Shown here: positions 61,101 to 64,000 of the stretch, in pieces
Layout of the letters: each line of letters opens with the position of its first letter
Position numbering within the stretch: the first letter of the stretch is position 1
DNA from: CAZUDI01 sp964618975
GTDB taxonomy: Bacteria; Desulfobacterota; Desulfomonilia; UBA1062
Direction of reading: 5' to 3'
Assembly (NCBI GenBank): GCA_964618975.1
Contig: CAZUDI010000001.1
Coordinates: 124,001-188,000 of the forward strand
Length of the DNA: 64,000 bases
The notes under the pieces: model-generated
Told to the model about the DNA's origin: nothing
The model's database searches: none
Seen by the model: only the letters and a program-made list of their open reading frames with translations
Translations under genes and position numbers: made by a program

Positions 61101-62897
61101 CTATTCCTGATACATGGACTCGATGATGTCCCTGTGGTTCTCGTTGATAATCTTGCGTTTCATCTTCAAGGTCGGGGTGAGCTCGCCGCTTTCGATACTG
61201 AATTCCCGGGGCAGGAGCGTGAATCTGCGAATCTGCTCCACCCGGGCAAAATCCCGCATGAGGTGCTCGATCCTCTCCGTGAAGAAGGTGATGATCTCCG
61301 ACTTGCGGATGAGGTCCTCGTTGCCGTCGAAAGAGATCCCCTGCTCGCGGGCATAGGTGGAGAGCTCGGTGAAATTGGGCACGATCAGCGCGCTCAGGTA
61401 CTTGCGCCCCTCGCCGATCACCACCGCCTGTTCGATCATCAGATCGGAAACGAGCGTGTTCTCGATGTTCTGCGGGGCGATATTCTTGCCGCCGGCCGTG
61501 ATGATGATATCCTTCTTACGGTCCGTGATGTGGAGACACCCCTTATCATCGATAAAGCCGATATCCCCGGTCAGAAGCCACCCGTCTTCGGTGAAAACCG
61601 CCTTGGTGGCCTCAATCTGATTATGGTAGCCCTTCATTACCTGAGGACCCTTGATGAGGATCTCCCCGTCTTCGGCGATCTTCACCTTGGTATCGGGGAT
61701 GGCGGGACCGACCGAGCCGAACACATGCGTCTCGAAGGTGTTGGTGTTCGTAACAGGCGTGGTTTCCGACAGCCCGTAGCCGTTATGCAGAGGCACCCCC
61801 ACCCCGTTGAAGTAGCGGTCGATCTCCACCGAAAGCGGGCCGCCGCCGTTGATGAAAACCTTGATGCGGTCCAGCCCCAGCGAGGCCCTCAGCTTGGAAT
61901 AGACGAGCCTGTCCGCCGCCAGGTACTGCAGCCTCAGGGGCAGCGGCATCTCCCGATGCTCGACGAGATAGTCCACGGACCTCTCGGCCGTGTCCTTGCT
62001 CCAGTAAAAGAGCTTCTTCTTCACCGGAGGGGCCTTCTCCACCTGGGAGAGGATACCGGAATAAAGCTTCTCGAACAGACGCGGCACGCTCACCATGAGC
62101 GTAGGACGAATGGCCTTGAGGTCATCGAGGACCGTAGCGAAACTCTCGGCGATGCTCAGGGTGGCACCGGCCGTCATTACCAGGTACAGACCGACGGTCC
62201 GGCCGAAAGAATGGCTCCAGGGAAGGATCTGGAGGGCCTCGTCACTATGATCCACCACATGCGTGGCCAGGCACTGAAAAACATTGGCCACGAAATTGGC
62301 ATGCGTGAGCATGACCCCCTTGGGGGGACCGGTAGTGCCTGAGGTATAGATCAGGGTTGCCAACCCTGCGGGATCGAGGGCCTCCAGGCGATCGTCAAAC
62401 GCGTGCGTATCACCAGACTGAGCGCCCAGATCCATGACAGCCTCCATGGTGAGGATGTTTTCATCATCGCTCTCGAGGGGATCAAAGGTGATGATCTTCT
62501 GGAGGCCTTCCATCTTGGGTCGCACCGTGAGCAGGCGGTCCAGGTGTTCCCTGTCCGAGACAAAGACGATCTTAGATCCGGAATCATTGACGATATATGT
62601 GGCCTCTTCCCCCGAACTCGTGGCATAGATGGGTGCGTCGGCGGCACCGATCGAGAGGATCGCCAAATCGGCCACCACCCACTGCCAGGAATTCTCCGAG
62701 AAGATCGCGACGACATCCCCGCGATCGACCCCGAGCGATATGAGACCCAGGCCGAGATTCCGGACCATACGGCTCGTCTCGTTCCAGCTGATGGGGTGAA
62801 ATCTGCCCTCGGCCTTATACCGCAGAAAGGTCTCGTACTGATACCTCTCCGCCCGATTCTGAAAGATGCCTGCGATGGACTTTTCCGAGAATGACAT
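61101..62897 (-). CDS. long-chain acyl-CoA synthetase (AMP-forming)
   Basis: This 598-residue ANL enzyme has normal length for bacterial FadD-type ligases. Motifs are IYTSGTTGPPKGVMLTH, HNGYGLSETTPVTN, LTGDIGFIDDKGCLHITDRKKD and the C-terminal TPTLKMKRKIINE. It is paralogous to the 670-residue ligase at 9.8 kb but lacks the extra aromatic-rich segment. GGAGGGTAAC precedes the ATG. It is a single-gene unit, read toward nrdD with a strong terminator between. It probably activates exogenous or recycled fatty acids. Confidence 0.94.
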   Translation of the reverse strand: MSFSEKSIAGIFQNRAERYQYETFLRYKAEGRFHPISWNETSRMVRNLGLGLISLGVDRGDVVAIFSENSWQWVVADLAILSIGAADAPIYATSSGEEATYIVNDSGSKIVFVSDREHLDRLLTVRPKMEGLQKIITFDPLESDDENILTMEAVMDLGAQSGDTHAFDDRLEALDPAGLATLIYTSGTTGPPKGVMLTHANFVANVFQCLATHVVDHSDEALQILPWSHSFGRTVGLYLVMTAGATLSIAESFATVLDDLKAIRPTLMVSVPRLFEKLYSGILSQVEKAPPVKKKLFYWSKDTAERSVDYLVEHREMPLPLRLQYLAADRLVYSKLRASLGLDRIKVFINGGGPLSVEIDRYFNGVGVPLHNGYGLSETTPVTNTNTFETHVFGSVGPAIPDTKVKIAEDGEILIKGPQVMKGYHNQIEATKAVFTEDGWLLTGDIGFIDDKGCLHITDRKKDIIITAGGKNIAPQNIENTLVSDLMIEQAVVIGEGRKYLSALIVPNFTELSTYAREQGISFDGNEDLIRKSEIITFFTERIEHLMRDFARVEQIRRFTLLPREFSIESGELTPTLKMKRKIINENHRDIIESMYQE

Positions 62898-63197
62898 GTT
62901 ACCCTCCTTATATCTTATGATGCAGTATATATGACCAGGTTTGCACCTTCAGCGGGATAATTTGCGGCACAAAAATACACCAGCTCGAGTGAATACTCAA
63001 TCACTTTATGCTCGTGACACCCTCTCAAGCGCTGTGAATCGCTTATGATCGCTCTTCGCCGCCGGGGGTATAAGATGAGCCGCCCCGGGAGACATTTCCT
63101 CGATTGTGATTGGCGGGGCCTGAGCGATCAGCGCGAAGGATTTCCTTCTGGGTAACGACGCTTGCCTTTTGGGCCCTAAAAATACTATATCGGTCTT
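62898..63197. other. 300-bp divergent intergenic region
   Basis: It separates the ligase from the deacetylase gene. It is AT-rich near the ligase start. A weak GG-N10-GC match (TTGGCGGGGCCTGAGC, 63110-63125) lies upstream of the deacetylase but lacks the rest of the sigma-54 consensus. No gene is seen. Confidence 0.4.
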
Positions 63198-64000
63198 ATG
63201 AAGCATGCCCTGACCATCGACCTTGAAGAATTTCACCAAATCCATGCACTTGCAGATCTGATCCCGCATGATTCCTGGGACCGGTATCCCTCGCAGGTGG
63301 AAGATGCAGCGGGCCTGATCCTCGACCACCTTGCGCAGCATCAAATCAGGGCCACGTTCTTCTGTCTGGGCTGGGTGGCCGAAAGGCACCCGGACCTCAT
63401 CCGGCAGATCCACTCCCAGGGCCACGAGATCGCCTGCCACGGCTATGCGCACCGTGTCATCTTTTCTCAGGACCGCTCCTCCTTCCGCGATGACGTCACG
63501 CGGGCCAAGCAGATCCTTGAGGACATCACCGGCGCAAGGGTCCACGGCTACCGTGCCCCCACCTACTCCATCACCACCGCGACCCTGTGGGCCCTGGATA
63601 TCCTCAAGGAGACCGGTTTCACCTATGACTCGAGCATCTTCCCCATCGTGCACGATACCTACGGCATCCCTGATGCTCCGCGGTTTCCCCACCGCATGGA
63701 GGGGCATGACCTAGTGGAGTTCCCGCCCTCGACCGCCCGGGTTGGGCCCATCAACCTCCCCGTATCGGGGGGAGGATATTTCAGACTCCTGCCCTACCCG
63801 CTTACCCGAGGCGCCCTGAAGTCCATCGAACGCTCAGGCATGCCGTTCATCTTCTATATCCACCCCTGGGAATTGTCGCGTACCCCGCCCAGGATAGCGG
63901 GTATGAAGCCTTTGGCACGGTTCCGCACCTATGTGGGGCTCGCAGGCGCCGGGGCCAAGTTTCAGTCCCTGCTGAGCGATTTCGCCTTCACCACCGCATA
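63198..64000 (+). CDS. XrtA-type polysaccharide deacetylase, 3' end beyond window
   Basis: The first 267 codons are visible and the frame is still open at the right edge. MKHALTIDLEEFHQ matches the start of the exosortase (XrtA/PEP-CTERM) associated deacetylase family, in which VDVEDYFQ-like sequences hold the metal-binding acids. TFFCLGWVAERHPDL, HEIACHGYAHR (HxxxH) and YRAPTYSIT are the NodB/CE4 motifs. FIFYIHPWELSRTPPRI and the following RFRTYVGL belong to the DUF3473-like C-terminus. It should deacetylate an exopolysaccharide during export. No Shine-Dalgarno is obvious. This hints that an exopolysaccharide/exosortase locus continues to the right. Confidence 0.88.
   Translation, partial: MKHALTIDLEEFHQIHALADLIPHDSWDRYPSQVEDAAGLILDHLAQHQIRATFFCLGWVAERHPDLIRQIHSQGHEIACHGYAHRVIFSQDRSSFRDDVTRAKQILEDITGARVHGYRAPTYSITTATLWALDILKETGFTYDSSIFPIVHDTYGIPDAPRFPHRMEGHDLVEFPPSTARVGPINLPVSGGGYFRLLPYPLTRGALKSIERSGMPFIFYIHPWELSRTPPRIAGMKPLARFRTYVGLAGAGAKFQSLLSDFAFTTA

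Noticed and set aside
63110..63125. Possible sigma-54 promoter before the deacetylase gene
   Set aside because: Only GG and GC at the right spacing. The -24 CAC and -12 TT are missing, so support is too weak to annotate.
63006..63707. 233-codon minus-strand frame at the right edge
   Set aside because: It overlaps the deacetylase, which has NodB motifs. The minus-strand product has no recognisable features.

Overview
This 64 kb window is GC-rich bacterial chromosome, about 60% GC by eye. It most resembles the Desulfobacterota, near the Desulfuromonadales (Geobacter/Pelobacter/Desulfuromonas type). That placement is inferred from gene content and order. The clues are the run ilvB-ilvN-ilvC-psd-pssA-leuA, a set of strictly anaerobic enzymes (class III ribonucleotide reductase and its activase), PPi-linked pyruvate phosphate dikinase, a large fatty-acid/acyl-CoA degradation repertoire, many PAS hybrid kinases and sigma-54 control. 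No rRNA, tRNA, CRISPR array, prophage or transposase gene was seen.

Layout. 1-6.0 kb (minus): a tightly coupled operon for branched-chain amino acid and phosphatidylethanolamine synthesis, cut by the left edge inside leuA. 6.2-7.4 kb: an EAL/HDOD signalling protein. 7.9-15.2 kb (minus): a beta-oxidation cluster (thiolase, long-chain acyl-CoA ligase, SCP2 protein, two acyl-CoA dehydrogenases and a 26-codon remnant of a third). It is followed by a 1047-residue sigma-54 activator (15.5-18.6 kb). 18.9-22.5 kb (plus): a glycosyltransferase, then enoyl-CoA hydratase and 3-hydroxyacyl-CoA dehydrogenase, so all beta-oxidation steps lie within 15 kb. 22.8-31.3 kb (plus): accessory genes, namely an unusual Fe-S protein, a metallophosphoesterase fused to a nucleotidyltransferase-like domain, a membrane hybrid kinase, a small monooxygenase-fold protein, a SIMPL protein, and a sigma-54-promoted trio of tiny membrane proteins. 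31.5-34.8 kb (minus): TetR regulator, acyl-CoA ligase and MaoC-like hydratase.

35.2-48.5 kb: an orphan TupA-like binding protein; ppdK-tmk; an LptF/LptG-type permease pair with a FAD protein; YjbQ; an OmpA-type lipoprotein; and a MoxR-DUF58-transglutaminase operon. 48.6-57.2 kb: three more hybrid histidine kinases, an SDR and nrdG. One of these kinases has lost its phospho-accepting histidine. Another carries a copy of the local repeat element inside its reading frame. 57.2-61 kb (minus): a split YeeE/YedE transporter and nrdD, with paired NrdR boxes upstream of nrdD. 61.1-62.9 kb: another long-chain acyl-CoA ligase. The right edge cuts a polysaccharide deacetylase of the XrtA/exosortase-associated type.

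A family of about 80-bp, two-hairpin REP-like repeats recurs about twelve times between genes. It is the most conspicuous structure not explained by the genes. The best candidates for new biology are the in-frame repeat in the kinase at 54.8 kb, the phosphoesterase-nucleotidyltransferase fusion with its Fe-S neighbour, the sigma-54-driven trio of tiny membrane proteins, and the histidine-less kinase.
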